Positions 1-12,200 are shown, counted from the stretch's first letter. The stretch is 64,000 bases of DNA from Prochlorococcus sp. AG-402-N10 (GCA_003216465.1 QCIU01000001.1:235638-299637), one strand, 5' to 3'. The notes: a model not told the origin generated them from the letters alone. Made by a program: numbers and translations.

Positions 1-1471
1 TTGAAGATAAAGTGGACCATGCGAAATCTGCAGAATTCATTTTTTTAATACTATCAATACCCTCTCCAAGGTTTGGAGTTAAGAGAGATATTCTTATAAT
101 TTTTGATTGTGACTTTTCATTTTTAATAGAACTTTTATCAACTTTTATGATTTGATTTTTGAGAATATCAAACGAAGAAAGATATTCCATAGTTTCTCTT
201 AATTCTCTTGATCTGTCTGTAAACAAACCTGACTGCAAGAGTAAAGATGTCAATAGGTAAGGACCAATAATTAAAATTATAAAAACTTTTTTGATGGTAA
301 TATCGTGTCTTATAAAAGACCAAGCCATTGCAAAAGATATTAATCCTAAAATCATAAATGTGTTTTCTTTTAAGGTAAAATTTAAATTTTCTTTGAAAAA
401 AATAAAATATGAAATAACTAACGAAATAGTTAATAAAGGAATTAATTTTGATGTAATAAAAACGACCAAAGATTTATATTTTTTTGAACCGAATAAAAAA
501 ATAATACCTGTGTATGAATTTAAAGATAGGATTGAAGCTATTTGCAAAGGGTAATATTGCGTTTTTGTAGAAAAAATACTCATTATTAGTATCAAAATTA
601 GTGGAAAGTAAGTCAAAATAAGATTTTCTTTTTTATTTTGTGAGATATTCCAAATTAAACCGATAATAGAAAATATGCTCCATGGCAAAAATGTCAAAGG
701 GATATTCCAAAAATAATAATAGAAAGGATTTGTAAAATTGTTTTCATTAGAAAGAATATTTAATTTTCCAAATAAGTAAAAGATAATATTCTGATCTAAA
801 TAAGAATTTATATTGTAAGCCCATAAGAAAAATGGATAAAAACCAATTAATAATCCAATCCAAAAGAATTTTGAAGCTAAAAGATTCTTTTTTGTAAATA
901 AATATGGCGTTAGTGCCGCAATAGGAACAGCCACAAGAAAAGTCTTCATCATAAAAGCTAAACCTATCCAAATCCCAAATACAAAAATATAAAACTTGTT
1001 ATTTTTGCTTTTTATTTTTACTAAAGCAAATACTCCTAAAGTTACCAGACATGAATAAATAATATCTTGAGTAGCCAAATGAGAGTAATCAAACCATAAA
1101 TATGTTGTTGAAAGTATTAGTGGAGAAAAGATTGCATATCTTTTCTCAAAAAATTCCTCATGTAATTTATAAGTTAAAAACAACATTAATATCGCTGCAA
1201 TCGTTGTTGGCAAATATGCCGAGAAAATATTCTCGCCAAATATTTCTTGTGACTTTGCTATTAAAACTTGTAACCCAATTGTTCTATCTAAGACATACTT
1301 ATCCCACCATAAAGGAATTGTCCAGTTCCCTTTCTCTAATATCCATCTAGCTTGCAATGCATAAAATCCTTCATCAAAAGCTATATAACTTCTTTTTCCA
1401 AAATAGAAAATAACAGGAAAAAAAATAAATATTTTTAAAAGTTTGTTGGAGTTATTATTTCTCTCAATCAT
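1..1471 (-). CDS. PMT/ArnT-like membrane glycosyltransferase (GT39/GT83-like), truncated by the left window edge
   Basis: Not in the ORF track because it has no stop inside the window. Manual minus-strand reading from ATG at 1471: MIERNNNSNKLLKIFIFFPVIFYFGKRSYIAFDEGFYALQARWILEKGNWTIPLWWDKYVLDRTIGLQVL..., open to the edge. The DEGFYALQAR motif and many hydrophobic segments are typical of ArnT/PMT-type enzymes. Confidence 0.8.
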   Translation of the reverse strand, partial: MIERNNNSNKLLKIFIFFPVIFYFGKRSYIAFDEGFYALQARWILEKGNWTIPLWWDKYVLDRTIGLQVLIAKSQEIFGENIFSAYLPTTIAAILMLFLTYKLHEEFFEKRYAIFSPLILSTTYLWFDYSHLATQDIIYSCLVTLGVFALVKIKSKNNKFYIFVFGIWIGLAFMMKTFLVAVPIAALTPYLFTKKNLLASKFFWIGLLIGFYPFFLWAYNINSYLDQNIIFYLFGKLNILSNENNFTNPFYYYFWNIPLTFLPWSIFSIIGLIWNISQNKKENLILTYFPLILILIMSIFSTKTQYYPLQIASILSLNSYTGIIFLFGSKKYKSLVVFITSKLIPLLTISLVISYFIFFKENLNFTLKENTFMILGLISFAMAWSFIRHDITIKKVFIILIIGPYLLTSLLLQSGLFTDRSRELRETMEYLSSFDILKNQIIKVDKSSIKNEKSQSKIIRISLLTPNLGEGIDSIKKMNSADFAWSTLSS

Positions 1472-1496
1472 ATTGTTCCAAAATATGAAATTTAAA

Positions 1497-1568
1497 TGCC
1501 GATAATTGGAATTGAACCAATGACCTACTGTTTACGAAACAATTGCTCTTCCGCTGAGCTATATCTGC
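1497..1568 (-). tRNA. tRNA-Thr (anticodon CGU)
   Basis: Folds as a cloverleaf: GCAGATA TA GCTC-AGCGGAA-GAGC A ATTGT-TTCGTAA-ACAGT AGGTC ATTGG-TTCAATT-CCAAT TATCGGC A. Anticodon CGT lies at 1536..1534. The acceptor stem has one A-G mismatch. Confidence 0.9.
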
Positions 1569-1622
1569 AATATAAAGTTTTGATATTTTCATATAGAATT
1601 AATTTTATATTTGAAATAAGTA

Positions 1623-1862
1623 ATGTCAAAAATTGATCCTGAATTAAAAAAAAAATTACTAAAGGAATCTAAGACTCCCTTTAAGAGCTTAAGAAGATTA
1701 TTGTGGATAGCCTTTACAGGTTCAGCTTTTTTAGGGCTTTTCATAATGGTTTCTAAAATTGCTAGTGGTAATGAAATACAGCAAAATAATATTTTGATAC
1801 AACTAGGAACTTGTGTAATCTTTCCTCTCCTATTATTCCTTGATAGGAATAAAGAGGACTAA
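1623..1862 (+). CDS. Small membrane protein, DUF3493 family
   Basis: 79 aa ORF (MSKIDPELKKKLLKESKTPFKSLRRLLWIAFTGSAFLGLFIM...), resembles DUF3493 proteins of cyanobacteria and plastids. Confidence 0.7.
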   Translation: MSKIDPELKKKLLKESKTPFKSLRRLLWIAFTGSAFLGLFIMVSKIASGNEIQQNNILIQLGTCVIFPLLLFLDRNKED

Positions 1863-1887
1863 TTTATTTATTTAATGTCCTTTTTTT
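1851..1887. terminator. Possible bidirectional terminator at the DUF3493/infB convergent junction
   Basis: AAAGAGGAC (1851-1859) pairs with GTCCTTTTT (1877-1885) with one G-U, followed by T residues. The structure covers both stop codons. Confidence 0.5.
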
Positions 1888-4800
1888 AGTAACGAATTTG
1901 TATGCTTCAATGAGGTCCCCCTCGTTCCATGTTGAGAATTTATCACAGCCAACACCACATTCAAAGCCTGTATTCACTTCTTTTACATCATCTTTAGAAC
2001 GTTTTAGAGAATCTAAATTACCCTCGAAAATTACTTTATCTGATCTAAGGACTCTTAGAGAACAGTTTCTTTGAAGTTTACCACTTTGTATATAGCACCC
2101 AGCAATTGAACCTTTCCCGACTGCAAAAGTTGCTCGTACTTCAGCTTGCCCTAAAGACTCCTCAACTAAATCAGGCTCAAGTAGTCCTTCCATAGCTAAT
2201 TGAATATCTTCTAAAAGTTTATAAATCACTTCATACTCTCTTACATCAACATCATTTGCGTCAGCTGCTTTTTTTGCGCCAGAGGCTAACGATGTATTGA
2301 ATCCTATAATTACAGAGCCAGAGGCAGCCGCAAGATCTATATCTGTTTCAGTTATTTCTCCAGGAGCTGAGAGGAGAACTCTAACTTGAACTTCATTTTT
2401 TGGTAATTGTTCTAGTGAACCTAATATTGCTTCCACACTCCCTTGGACATCCGCTTTAAGAATTAAATTTAGTTCTTTAAGCTCTCCATCATTTGCTTGA
2501 GTTGATAAAGATGATAAGCTTACTCTTCTCGATGCCATTTGCTGGGCTAATTTTGTTGCTCTTGCGTCAGTAGCTCTTTCTCCTACAATCACTCTAGCAG
2601 TCTTCTCATCAGGATAAACCTCAAATTCATCACCTGCTGTTGGCACTTCGCTAAATCCAAGGGCTTCTACTGGACATGAAGGCCCTGCTTCCTTGATTCT
2701 ATTTCCATGTTCATCTACCATTGCTCTGATTTTCCCAAGTACTGAGCCTGCAGCTAAAACATCACCAGATTTTAAAGTACCATTCTGTACTAATAAAGTT
2801 GCAACAGGACCTTTGGCTTTGTCCAAATGGGCTTCAATAACTGTACCTTTAGCTAATCTTTCAGGGTTAGCTTGAAGATCTTCTACTTCAGAAACTAATA
2901 AGATCATTTCCAGTAATTTATCAATATTTTGCTTTTTGATGGCACTTACTGGAACCATCACCACGTCTCCGCCCCAATCTTCAGCAATTAAATCTTTTTC
3001 TGACAGTTCCTGCTTAACTTTATCTGGAGAGGCACCTTCTTTATCAATTTTGTTGATAGCTACAACTATTGGCACTTTTGCAGCTCTTGCATGGCTAATG
3101 GCCTCTAGTGTTTGAGGTCTACAACCATCATCTGCTGCTACAACAAGTACAGCCACATCCGTTACTTTTGTGCCTCTTGCACGCATTGCAGTAAAGGCTT
3201 CATGACCGGGTGTATCAAGAAAAGTTAGTTTTTTCTTTTTTGATTCGTGTTCAAACTCTACTTGATAGGCTCCTATATGTTGAGTTATTCCACCCGCTTC
3301 GCCTGATGCCACTCTGGATTCTCTTATGGAATCTAAGAGACTTGTTTTGCCATGATCAACATGTCCCATTACTGTAATGACCGGAGGTCTTTTTATTAGG
3401 CTATCAAGATCATCACTTTCAATCATATCTACTGTTTTCTTTGCAGCTTCTTCGACATCATCCTGCAAAACAGGTACTCCAAATTCTTCAGCTACAGTCT
3501 CGATAGTTGTCAAATCAAGTGATTGAGTAACTGTAGCTGTAATACCTTTGAAGAAAAGAGACTTAATTATTTCAGAACTTTCAAGACTAAGTTTATCCGC
3601 CAGTTCTTGAACTGTTAAATTATCTTCGGGTACAATTATCATCTCTGGTCTTACTTGTTTTGCATCTTTAGCTGCTCTTAATTCCATAGCTCTTCTCTTT
3701 TGTCTTTGTCTAGTAGTCTCTTTTTTCTTTTTCTTAAATTGTCTTGTAGCTTTCTGTGATTTAGGCTCTGCAGAATTTTCTTTTTTTGGACGAGCCAAAC
3801 TAGCTGATAATATTGATACCTTCTCTCCTGAGTAGCCGCTGGTCTCAGAGGTTAATGAATCATCGTTCTCGCCAATAATATGTACTTTTTGCCTTTGTTT
3901 CTGAGGGTTTTTATTTCTTAATGCTTCTAATTTTGCACTGTCATCCCAATCTGATCTACCTGGCTTCTTGGAGTTATTTGTAAATGATCTATGAGGCGGT
4001 TTTTTGGAGGCAGGGGATGCATTTAGACGACTATTAGGTGCTTTAGCCTTTTGCTTAGGACCATCAATTTTCTGTTTGTCAATATTAGGTTTAGCAAAGT
4101 TCTCTTTTTCTGATGCATTCGTTTTCTGTAGCTGCATCAATTCATTAGGTGCGACTGGTTTTCTGATACCTGAGGGATTTTGATTATTAAATCTCGAGCC
4201 TGACCTGTTGAAATTTTCCTGCCTGTAGGGAGTACCTGATCTATTTGGCCCCCCTGATCTATTTGGACTACCTGATCTATTTGGGCCCCCTGATCTGTTT
4301 GGAGCACCTTGTCTATAAGAACCTCCTGGTCTGTTCGAAGTACCTGGTCTGTTTGGAGTACCTGGTCTGTTTGGAGTATTCTGCCTGTAAGAACCACCTG
4401 ATCTGTTTGTACCACCCTGCCTATTCTGTCCTCCTGATCTATTAGGAGCACCTGTTCTATTAGGAACAACTTGCCTATTCTGCCCTCCTGATCTGTTTGA
4501 AGCTGTTTGTATATTTGATGTGGGTTTTCTGGTGTTGAAATTTTCCTTTTTGGGATTAATTTGAGGTTCTTCTCTTCTTATTGGAGCACCTACCAGTTCA
4601 GGTGTATTTTTAATACGAGGATTATTTATGTTCTTTTTATTAGGGTTATTATCCTTTTCAAATCTATTTGATGTTGGAGGTGTCTGATTAAAAGAATTAA
4701 TTTTTTTATTAACATTTATATCCCTATTAGAGGTTGTTAAATTTTTAGGTTTTTCAATTAGTTGAATAGGAGGTCTTTCTGGCCCTTTTGTAGGGGGTGA

Positions 4801-5361
4801 TGAAGGATTGATTAAAGGTTTTTTGTCTTGAATAAACTTTGAGACTGTTTTGTCTTGTTGATTATCTGTTGCTTTGATTGAATTATCAGTTTTACTTTGA
4901 GGATTTGAAAAAGATTTGGATTGGAGGTTTGAGACAATTGTTGGAGGTTTTAGATTATCAGGTTTATTTATTACTTTTTTATTAGAGTTTATTAGTGAAT
5001 TCTCTGGCTTATTAATTGGCTTAATTAATAGTGGTTTTTGATTTAAATTTTCTTTTGAGGATTTTTCTCTATGTAAGTTTAAGTTATTATTAAGTGTATT
5101 ATTATCTTTGCTTTGGTTGTTATTATTTTTTTGTTTTTCAGTCTTTGCTTTAAAAGATGATTTACTTACAGAAATGATTTTTTTTTCTGAATTTTTGTTA
5201 CTAACAAGATTTTTAATTTTTTTTGCATCCTCTAAGCTAATCGAACTGCTATGACTTTTAACTGATATTGAAAGTTTTTGAGCAGCATCCAATATATCTT
5301 TGTTTTCCAGCTTTAGATCTCTGGAAAGTTCATAAATTCTGATTTTATCGCTGATAGTCAT
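1864..5361 (-). CDS. infB: Translation initiation factor IF-2
   Basis: 1165 aa with the GTPase motif [20 protein letters not shown] and NKID; long low-complexity N-terminus; in the rimP-nusA-ylxR-infB order. Confidence 0.98.
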   Translation of the reverse strand: MTISDKIRIYELSRDLKLENKDILDAAQKLSISVKSHSSSISLEDAKKIKNLVSNKNSEKKIISVSKSSFKAKTEKQKNNNNQSKDNNTLNNNLNLHREKSSKENLNQKPLLIKPINKPENSLINSNKKVINKPDNLKPPTIVSNLQSKSFSNPQSKTDNSIKATDNQQDKTVSKFIQDKKPLINPSSPPTKGPERPPIQLIEKPKNLTTSNRDINVNKKINSFNQTPPTSNRFEKDNNPNKKNINNPRIKNTPELVGAPIRREEPQINPKKENFNTRKPTSNIQTASNRSGGQNRQVVPNRTGAPNRSGGQNRQGGTNRSGGSYRQNTPNRPGTPNRPGTSNRPGGSYRQGAPNRSGGPNRSGSPNRSGGPNRSGTPYRQENFNRSGSRFNNQNPSGIRKPVAPNELMQLQKTNASEKENFAKPNIDKQKIDGPKQKAKAPNSRLNASPASKKPPHRSFTNNSKKPGRSDWDDSAKLEALRNKNPQKQRQKVHIIGENDDSLTSETSGYSGEKVSILSASLARPKKENSAEPKSQKATRQFKKKKKETTRQRQKRRAMELRAAKDAKQVRPEMIIVPEDNLTVQELADKLSLESSEIIKSLFFKGITATVTQSLDLTTIETVAEEFGVPVLQDDVEEAAKKTVDMIESDDLDSLIKRPPVITVMGHVDHGKTSLLDSIRESRVASGEAGGITQHIGAYQVEFEHESKKKKLTFLDTPGHEAFTAMRARGTKVTDVAVLVVAADDGCRPQTLEAISHARAAKVPIVVAINKIDKEGASPDKVKQELSEKDLIAEDWGGDVVMVPVSAIKKQNIDKLLEMILLVSEVEDLQANPERLAKGTVIEAHLDKAKGPVATLLVQNGTLKSGDVLAAGSVLGKIRAMVDEHGNRIKEAGPSCPVEALGFSEVPTAGDEFEVYPDEKTARVIVGERATDARATKLAQQMASRRVSLSSLSTQANDGELKELNLILKADVQGSVEAILGSLEQLPKNEVQVRVLLSAPGEITETDIDLAAASGSVIIGFNTSLASGAKKAADANDVDVREYEVIYKLLEDIQLAMEGLLEPDLVEESLGQAEVRATFAVGKGSIAGCYIQSGKLQRNCSLRVLRSDKVIFEGNLDSLKRSKDDVKEVNTGFECGVGCDKFSTWNEGDLIEAYKFVTKKRTLNK
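4165..4500 (-). repeat. Low-complexity repeat tract within infB (Asn-Arg-Ser/Pro-Gly units)
   Basis: Translates to [93 protein letters not shown]; the DNA shows recurring units such as 'cctgatctgtttgga'. Boundaries approximate. Confidence 0.9.
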
Positions 5362-5432
5362 TTAGTCTGAATGTTGCTCTTTTTTAAAATTTAAAGAGGA
5401 TTTAATTTTAATTATATGCTCTTTTGGGATAG

Positions 5433-5693
5433 TTATTTATAGTTTGCAATTTCTCTTTCAAAAATATCAAAAAAATCAGGATTTAAACCACTTTTTAAAG
5501 CTTTTTGAAGCTTTTTTTTAAGTTTAGAATCTGTGTAACATTTTTTTGATTTACAAATGTAAGCGGAACGACCCATGCCTTGGTTTAGCATTATTCCCAA
5601 CTTGTGATCATTAGTAATCTTTAAAAGATCATTCCTATCAAAAGTTGTCCTGCAGGAAATACACTTACGCATAACAGGAGATTTCTTTATCAC
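5433..5693 (-). CDS. ylxR: YlxR/DUF448 RNA-binding protein
   Basis: 86 aa with MRKCISCRTTFDR motif; overlaps nusA by 4 nt and precedes infB. Confidence 0.9.
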   Translation of the reverse strand: MIKKSPVMRKCISCRTTFDRNDLLKITNDHKLGIMLNQGMGRSAYICKSKKCYTDSKLKKKLQKALKSGLNPDFFDIFEREIANYK

Positions 5694-7093
5694 CGCGTTT
5701 TTTCCTCTTTAGGCAATAATTCATCTTGTTTTGTATTATCTATAAGGTCACTTTCAGAAAGATTTTCTTCAGTGTATGCTTCATCGCCATATTCCTCTTC
5801 ATCTTCAGGTAAAGGATAAAGTTCCCTCAATCTTGCGTCTTCTGCAGCTCTTTCTGCTTGTTCTGCCTCTAACCTTAGCTCAGCCTCTCTTTGGAGATGC
5901 TCTTCTTCTTCTCTTTGCACAATTAATTTCTCTACCACAGCATCTTCTGCTTCTTGATCGTATTCATGAGAGTTTTTAACGTCTATTTTCCAGCCTGTTA
6001 ACCTTGCAGCAAGACGTACATTTTGACCTTCTCTCCCTATAGCAAGACTCAATTGATCAGGGGGGACAAGGACATGAGCATGTTGCCCTTCTGGATCAAC
6101 GAGCCTGACAAGGTCAACTTTAGCAGGGCTTAAAGAATTTAATATGTACTGTATAGGGTCAGATGACCACTTAATAACATCTATCTTTTCTCCTCTTAAT
6201 TCATTAACTACTTGTTGGATTCTTGCTCCTCTTGCTCCAATGCAAGCCCCGACGGGATCAACTTCTTTTTCAATACTATCAACTGCGACTTTTGTTCTTG
6301 GGCCAACAGCTCTGGAAGGAGGGTTTGCTTCTCGAGAAACAGCGACAATTTTTACTGTACCCTCTTGAATTTCTGGGACTTCATTTTCAAATAAATAGAC
6401 TACTAAGCCAGCATTAGCTCTACTTACAAAAAGTTGAGGCCCTTTTCTTGCAATTTCACTAACTTCCTTAAGAAATACTTTGAATGTTGCATTAGCTCTA
6501 TAGTTATCATTAGGCAATTGATCTCTTTTGGGAAGTTCAGCTTCAACTTCGGGTCTTCCAATACCAGAGCTTACTCCCATAATTACTGATTGTCTTTCAA
6601 ATCTTATAACTCTTGCTGTTAAAACAGGATCTTCTAAATCTGCGAATTCTTCCTGAATCATTTTTCTTTGCTGGTCTCTCAACTTTTGTGCTAGTACTTG
6701 CTTTGTTGTCGAGGCTGCCATTCTGCCAAAATCCTCTTTCTCTGGAGTAACGTCTAAAACAACTGTATCTCCTATTTGAGCATCATCAGCAACTTGTTTA
6801 ACTTCTATAAGAGATATCTGATGATCTTCACTTTCGACCTCTTCAACAATTATTTTGCTTGATAAAATTCGATAACCTTCTTCATCTAAATCAAATCCCA
6901 CATCAAAATTATTAAAGTATTCCTCATCAAATGGATCTTCTTTCATTCCAATATAGAAAGTTCTTCTATATTTTTCGTAACCTTTAAGTAAAGCTTCGCG
7001 TAAAGCTGACTCGACAACATGAGGAGGTAATTTTTTTTCCTCACTTATGTCTTCAATTAGATTGTTTAAACCTGGGAGAATAACTAATGCCAT
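5690..7093 (-). CDS. nusA: Transcription termination/antitermination factor NusA
   Basis: 467 aa with S1 and KH regions (GPRTKVAV...DPVGACIGARGARIQ; LAIGREGQNVRLAARLTGWKIDV). Confidence 0.97.
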   Translation of the reverse strand: MALVILPGLNNLIEDISEEKKLPPHVVESALREALLKGYEKYRRTFYIGMKEDPFDEEYFNNFDVGFDLDEEGYRILSSKIIVEEVESEDHQISLIEVKQVADDAQIGDTVVLDVTPEKEDFGRMAASTTKQVLAQKLRDQQRKMIQEEFADLEDPVLTARVIRFERQSVIMGVSSGIGRPEVEAELPKRDQLPNDNYRANATFKVFLKEVSEIARKGPQLFVSRANAGLVVYLFENEVPEIQEGTVKIVAVSREANPPSRAVGPRTKVAVDSIEKEVDPVGACIGARGARIQQVVNELRGEKIDVIKWSSDPIQYILNSLSPAKVDLVRLVDPEGQHAHVLVPPDQLSLAIGREGQNVRLAARLTGWKIDVKNSHEYDQEAEDAVVEKLIVQREEEEHLQREAELRLEAEQAERAAEDARLRELYPLPEDEEEYGDEAYTEENLSESDLIDNTKQDELLPKEEKTR

Positions 7094-7129
7094 CTATGAT
7101 GGGTAAATTGAATAATAGTTGAAAATAAA

Positions 7130-7597
7130 TTAGTCTTTAATTGTGCAAAGACTAACCTTTAATACTTCATTAAAGGGGATTTTTTTTATCTTACCTTTTA
7201 TGTTAATGGCTAAATAATCTTTAGACTTTTCATAAAGTAAACCATTCAAAAAATTCATTTTTGAATTTTTTGGGTTTAACTCAACATTAACTGGAAAACC
7301 TTTAAAAGTTTTGAAGTCTCTTTCTGAGGTTAATTCATCACTGACCCCTTGACTACTAATTTCTAAGACATATGAACATTTTAAAAGATTTGAATTCTCA
7401 ATTACTATAGATGCTGGGTTATTAAATTTTGAACAATCATCCAATGTAATATCTTTCCCATCAATATTTCTAATGATGATTTTGATAATTATTGGAATAT
7501 TATTTGTCAACGTATTAATGCTAACAATTTCTAGATTTAATTCTTTAGATACTCCTTTTAGAAGGTTTTCCAAATGGATTTTAAATTCTTTATCCAA
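7130..7597 (-). CDS. rimP: Ribosome maturation factor RimP
   Basis: 155 aa; position upstream of nus[29 protein letters not shown] matches the RimP signature region. Confidence 0.9.
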   Translation of the reverse strand: MDKEFKIHLENLLKGVSKELNLEIVSINTLTNNIPIIIKIIIRNIDGKDITLDDCSKFNNPASIVIENSNLLKCSYVLEISSQGVSDELTSERDFKTFKGFPVNVELNPKNSKMNFLNGLLYEKSKDYLAINIKGKIKKIPFNEVLKVSLCTIKD

Positions 7598-7725
7598 TTT
7601 ATTCAGATAATCTTTTTATTTATTTATCATTTTCACATAATAAACAATCATTTTTTGAAAAAATTTTATTTGTATATTTTATGGATGTAAACAAAAAAAC
7701 AACACTAGTAAATTTATTCAACTAA

Positions 7726-8889
<1,164 letters not shown>

Positions 8890-8937
8890 ATCACCTGTTG
8901 AAATTTAATAATCTATAAACTTTAGGTTAAAAACATT

Positions 8938-9651
8938 TTGGATTTAAAGACTCAAATGAAACAGATAGTTGCCACTGCAGCTATTAAAGAGATAGAAGAT
9001 GGAATGATCGTCGGTTTAGGTTCTGGATCAACAGCAGCGCTTATGATAAAAAGCCTCGCGGAAGAAATTAGATTAGGCAAACTAAAAAATATTAGAGGTG
9101 TTCCAACTTCCTTTCAGTCCGAAGTTCTTGCCCTTGAACTTAATATTCCTTTAATTGATTTAGCTTCGGTGTCTGAAATTGATTTAGCCATTGATGGGGC
9201 TGATGAAGTAGACCCTGCCTTTCAGCTAATTAAAGGTGGAGGAGCTTGTCATGTAAGAGAAAAATTGGTTGCCTCTAAAGCTAATAAATTATTAATTGTT
9301 GTTGATGAAACAAAGTTAGTGAAAAATTTAAATGAAGTTTTCCCACTACCGGTAGAAGTTCTTCCTTCGGCTTGGAAACAAGTTAAGGATATTATTTCAG
9401 AAATGGGTGGAGTTTCTAATTTAAGAATGGCTATAAAGAAAGCAGGTCCAGTTGTTACTGATCAAGGTAATTTAATTTTGGATGTTTTATTTGATGATGG
9501 TATAAAAAATCCAAAAGATTTAGAAAACCGTATTAATAATATTCCTGGTGTACTGGAAAATGGCTTATTTGTTAATTTAACAGATGAGGTTTTAGTTGGG
9601 AAAATTGAGAATAATATGCCAATATTGTTCTCCCCTTCAAAGATTAGCTAA
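8938..9651 (+). CDS. rpiA: Ribose-5-phosphate isomerase A
   Basis: 237 aa; [26 protein letters not shown] and LIKGGGA motifs; TTG start. Confidence 0.97.
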   Translation: MDLKTQMKQIVATAAIKEIEDGMIVGLGSGSTAALMIKSLAEEIRLGKLKNIRGVPTSFQSEVLALELNIPLIDLASVSEIDLAIDGADEVDPAFQLIKGGGACHVREKLVASKANKLLIVVDETKLVKNLNEVFPLPVEVLPSAWKQVKDIISEMGGVSNLRMAIKKAGPVVTDQGNLILDVLFDDGIKNPKDLENRINNIPGVLENGLFVNLTDEVLVGKIENNMPILFSPSKIS

Positions 9652-9659
9652 TCTTTGAA
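9636..9659. terminator. 24-nt perfect palindrome over the rpiA/hisD stop codons; candidate bidirectional terminator
   Basis: TTCAAAGATTAG|CTAATCTTTGAA is perfectly self-complementary; both stop codons lie inside it. No long T-run follows. Confidence 0.5.
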
Positions 9660-10934
9660 TCTGATTTTTACAGAATTAGCGTGGCTATGTAAACCTTCAC
9701 TATTTGCCAAATTTATAATGTCTAAACTATTAATTTTTAAACTTTTTTCATTAAATTCAATTATTGATGAGTTTTTCATAAAAGTTTCAACTCCTAATGA
9801 ACCACTAAACCTTGCATTGCCGCATGTAGGTAAAGTGTGATTAGGCCCTGCCAAATAATCCCCTACGGCTTCCGGTGTCCACTTTCCTAAGAATATTGCA
9901 CCTGCATTTTCGATGTTTTCTAGAATCTTTTGGGGATCAATAGTAATTATTTCTAAATGTTCTGGAGCAAATTGATTGCTTAGATCAATACAGGATTCTA
10001 ACTTTTTGCAAATAGCAATTAATCCCCAGTTTTTGATTGATTGAATACAAATCTCTTTTCTTGGATGATTGTTGATTTTTTTGTAAACCTCTTCAAAAAC
10101 TTTTTTTGCTAATTCATTTGAAGTAGTTAAAAGTATTGAAGATGCTAATGGATCATGCTCGGCTTGAGCTAATAGATCAGAGGCAATCTGAGAACTGTTA
10201 GCAGTATTATCAGCGATTATTAATATTTCACTTGGACCCGCTAATGAGTCAATTCCGGTGGATCCATAAATTAATTTTTTAGCAGTGGTGACATAGATAT
10301 TCCCTGGTCCAGAAATAACATCAACTTTATCTATTTGATTTGTTCCAAATGCTAAGGCACCAATTGCCTGCGCTCCGCCAATTCTATAAACTTTATCAAT
10401 TCCTGATAAATGAGCAGCAGCTAAAACAGTTGTATTTATTCTCCCCTCTGCATTTCCTGGAGAAACCATTGAAATGTCTTTGACTCCTGCTACTTTTGCA
10501 GGTATCACATTCATTAAAACTGTGCTTGGATATGCTGCTCTACCTCCTGGTATGTATAAGCCAGCTCTTTGAACTGGTAGCCACCGCCTTTGGACGGAGT
10601 CACCATATTCTCCCCTAATGGTAAAAGATCTGGGAATTTCTTGTTCATGAAATTTATATATTCTTTGATAGGCAATTTCTAATGATTTTTTTAGATTAGA
10701 ATCTGTCTCATCCCAAGCTCTTTTAATATCTTTGGCACTTACTTGAATTGGTTTAGGGTTGAATCCATCAAATTTTTTTGTATACTTCTCTATTGCTTTA
10801 TCACCATAAATTTTAACTTCCTGAAGAATGTCTTCTACAACTGAAGTTATTGTATTATTATTGTCTGAAGAAGTCCTTTGAGAAATTCTTTTTAACTCCT
10901 GAATAGCTTCTTGTTTATTATCTATGATCTTCAT
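9648..10934 (-). CDS. hisD: Histidinol dehydrogenase
   Basis: 428 aa; [36 protein letters not shown] and GPNHTLPT motifs. Confidence 0.97.
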   Translation of the reverse strand: MKIIDNKQEAIQELKRISQRTSSDNNNTITSVVEDILQEVKIYGDKAIEKYTKKFDGFNPKPIQVSAKDIKRAWDETDSNLKKSLEIAYQRIYKFHEQEIPRSFTIRGEYGDSVQRRWLPVQRAGLYIPGGRAAYPSTVLMNVIPAKVAGVKDISMVSPGNAEGRINTTVLAAAHLSGIDKVYRIGGAQAIGALAFGTNQIDKVDVISGPGNIYVTTAKKLIYGSTGIDSLAGPSEILIIADNTANSSQIASDLLAQAEHDPLASSILLTTSNELAKKVFEEVYKKINNHPRKEICIQSIKNWGLIAICKKLESCIDLSNQFAPEHLEIITIDPQKILENIENAGAIFLGKWTPEAVGDYLAGPNHTLPTCGNARFSGSLGVETFMKNSSIIEFNEKSLKINSLDIINLANSEGLHSHANSVKIRFKD

Positions 10935-11061
10935 ATCCTTTATGTTACATCAAATTCAAAAGTTAATGCATAACTTAATTGATCTAAAGTTAATTATATA
11001 TTATTGATTAGTTGACTAACTATTTGATATGATTAATTCATGTAATATATTTTAAATTTCT

Positions 11062-11355
11062 GTGGCCAATAACAAATCAGCAAAAAAGAGAATTCAAGTT
11101 GCTGAGAGAAATCGCTTAATTAATAAATCTTATAAATCAACAGTTAGAACATTAACCAAAAAAACATTATCCAATTGTGAAAAATATAAACAAGAACCTA
11201 ATTCAAGTAATAAAGATTTAGTTCAATCAAGCTTAAATGAGGCCTTCAGTCTCATAGATAAGGCAGTCAAAAAAAATGTTCTTCATAAAAATAACGGAGC
11301 AAACAAAAAATCAAAAATTAATAAATTAGTTAAAAATTTTCTCATAACTAAATAA
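11062..11355 (+). CDS. rpsT: 30S ribosomal protein S20
   Basis: 97 aa; MANNKSAKKRIQVAERNRLINKSYKS...; GTG start. Confidence 0.95.
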   Translation: MANNKSAKKRIQVAERNRLINKSYKSTVRTLTKKTLSNCEKYKQEPNSSNKDLVQSSLNEAFSLIDKAVKKNVLHKNNGANKKSKINKLVKNFLITK

Positions 11356-11366
11356 TTAGGCAAAAT

Positions 11367-12161
11367 ATGAGCGATATCAAACTCATAGATTCTCATTGCC
11401 ATTTGATATTTGAGAATTTTGAGGAAGATCTTGAAGATGTTGTTTTAAGGTGGCGTTCAATAGGAGTTCAAAAACTACTACATGCTTGCTGTGAGTTATC
11501 AGAAATTCCTAAATTAAAAAAAATATCTCATACAATTGATGAACTATATTATTCAGTTGGATTACATCCTCTTGAAGCAGGAAAATGGAAAGAAAATTCT
11601 AAATTAATATTAGAGAATGCCGCCCAAGCAGATAGGAGAGTAGTTGCAATAGGTGAATTAGGGTTAGATTTTTTTAAAAATAAAAATAAAGTTAAACAGA
11701 TAGAAGCTCTTATCCCACAAATGAATTTAGCTTTTGAACTTAACTTGCCAGTCATTATTCATTGTAGAGAAGCTGCAAATGAAATGATAAAGATATGTAG
11801 CGATCTATCTAAAGAAGGTAAATGTCCCAAGGGTGTTCTGCATTGTTGGACAGGGACTCCAGATGAAATGAAGCAATTTTTGGATCTTGGATTTTACATA
11901 AGTTTTAGTGGGATAGTTACTTTCCCAAAAGCATATGAAATTCATGAGTGTGCAAAAATAGTCCCTAGTAACAGATACCTAATAGAGACAGACGCACCTT
12001 TTTTAGCCCCTGTACCTTACAGAGGTAAAAGAAATGAGCCAGCGTTTGTTGAGAGTGTCGCGAAGTCTTTAGCAAAAATACGATCTTCTGAGTTGAAAAA
12101 TATCGCTGAAGAGTCTTCTAGGAATGCTGAAGATTTGTTTAAATTTGACTTGTTAAAATGA
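11367..12161 (+). CDS. TatD family metal-dependent hydrolase
   Basis: 264 aa; LIDSHCHL, GLHPLEA, GELGLDFF, IIHCREA, LIETDAPFLAP motifs. Confidence 0.95.
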   Translation: MSDIKLIDSHCHLIFENFEEDLEDVVLRWRSIGVQKLLHACCELSEIPKLKKISHTIDELYYSVGLHPLEAGKWKENSKLILENAAQADRRVVAIGELGLDFFKNKNKVKQIEALIPQMNLAFELNLPVIIHCREAANEMIKICSDLSKEGKCPKGVLHCWTGTPDEMKQFLDLGFYISFSGIVTFPKAYEIHECAKIVPSNRYLIETDAPFLAPVPYRGKRNEPAFVESVAKSLAKIRSSELKNIAEESSRNAEDLFKFDLLK

Positions 12162-12180
12162 GCCTGATGCTGTTAGTATT

Positions 12181-12200
12181 AAAAATTACTGGCAATTTTT
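12181..12200 (+). terminator. Possible weak terminator between tatD and rpoB
   Basis: AAAAATT-ACTGGC-AATTTTT perfect 7-bp inverted repeat 20 nt after the tatD stop. Confidence 0.3.

Noticed and set aside
291-1350. ORFs 291-554 (+), 747-971 (-) and 1102-1350 (+)
   Set aside because: All lie inside the long minus-strand glycosyltransferase frame open from 1471 to the window edge; they are out-of-frame or antisense by-products.
4137-4469. Minus-strand 110-aa ORF and plus-strand 66-aa ORF (4245-4445) over the infB repeat region
   Set aside because: They are alternate-frame readings of the repetitive infB tract; composition (repeated [18 protein letters not shown]) mirrors the DNA periodicity.
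5776-6417. Several plus-strand ORFs antisense to nusA (5776-5979, 6144-6368, 6212-6394, 6223-6417)
   Set aside because: Antisense to a highly conserved gene with no recognisable domain or independent start signals.
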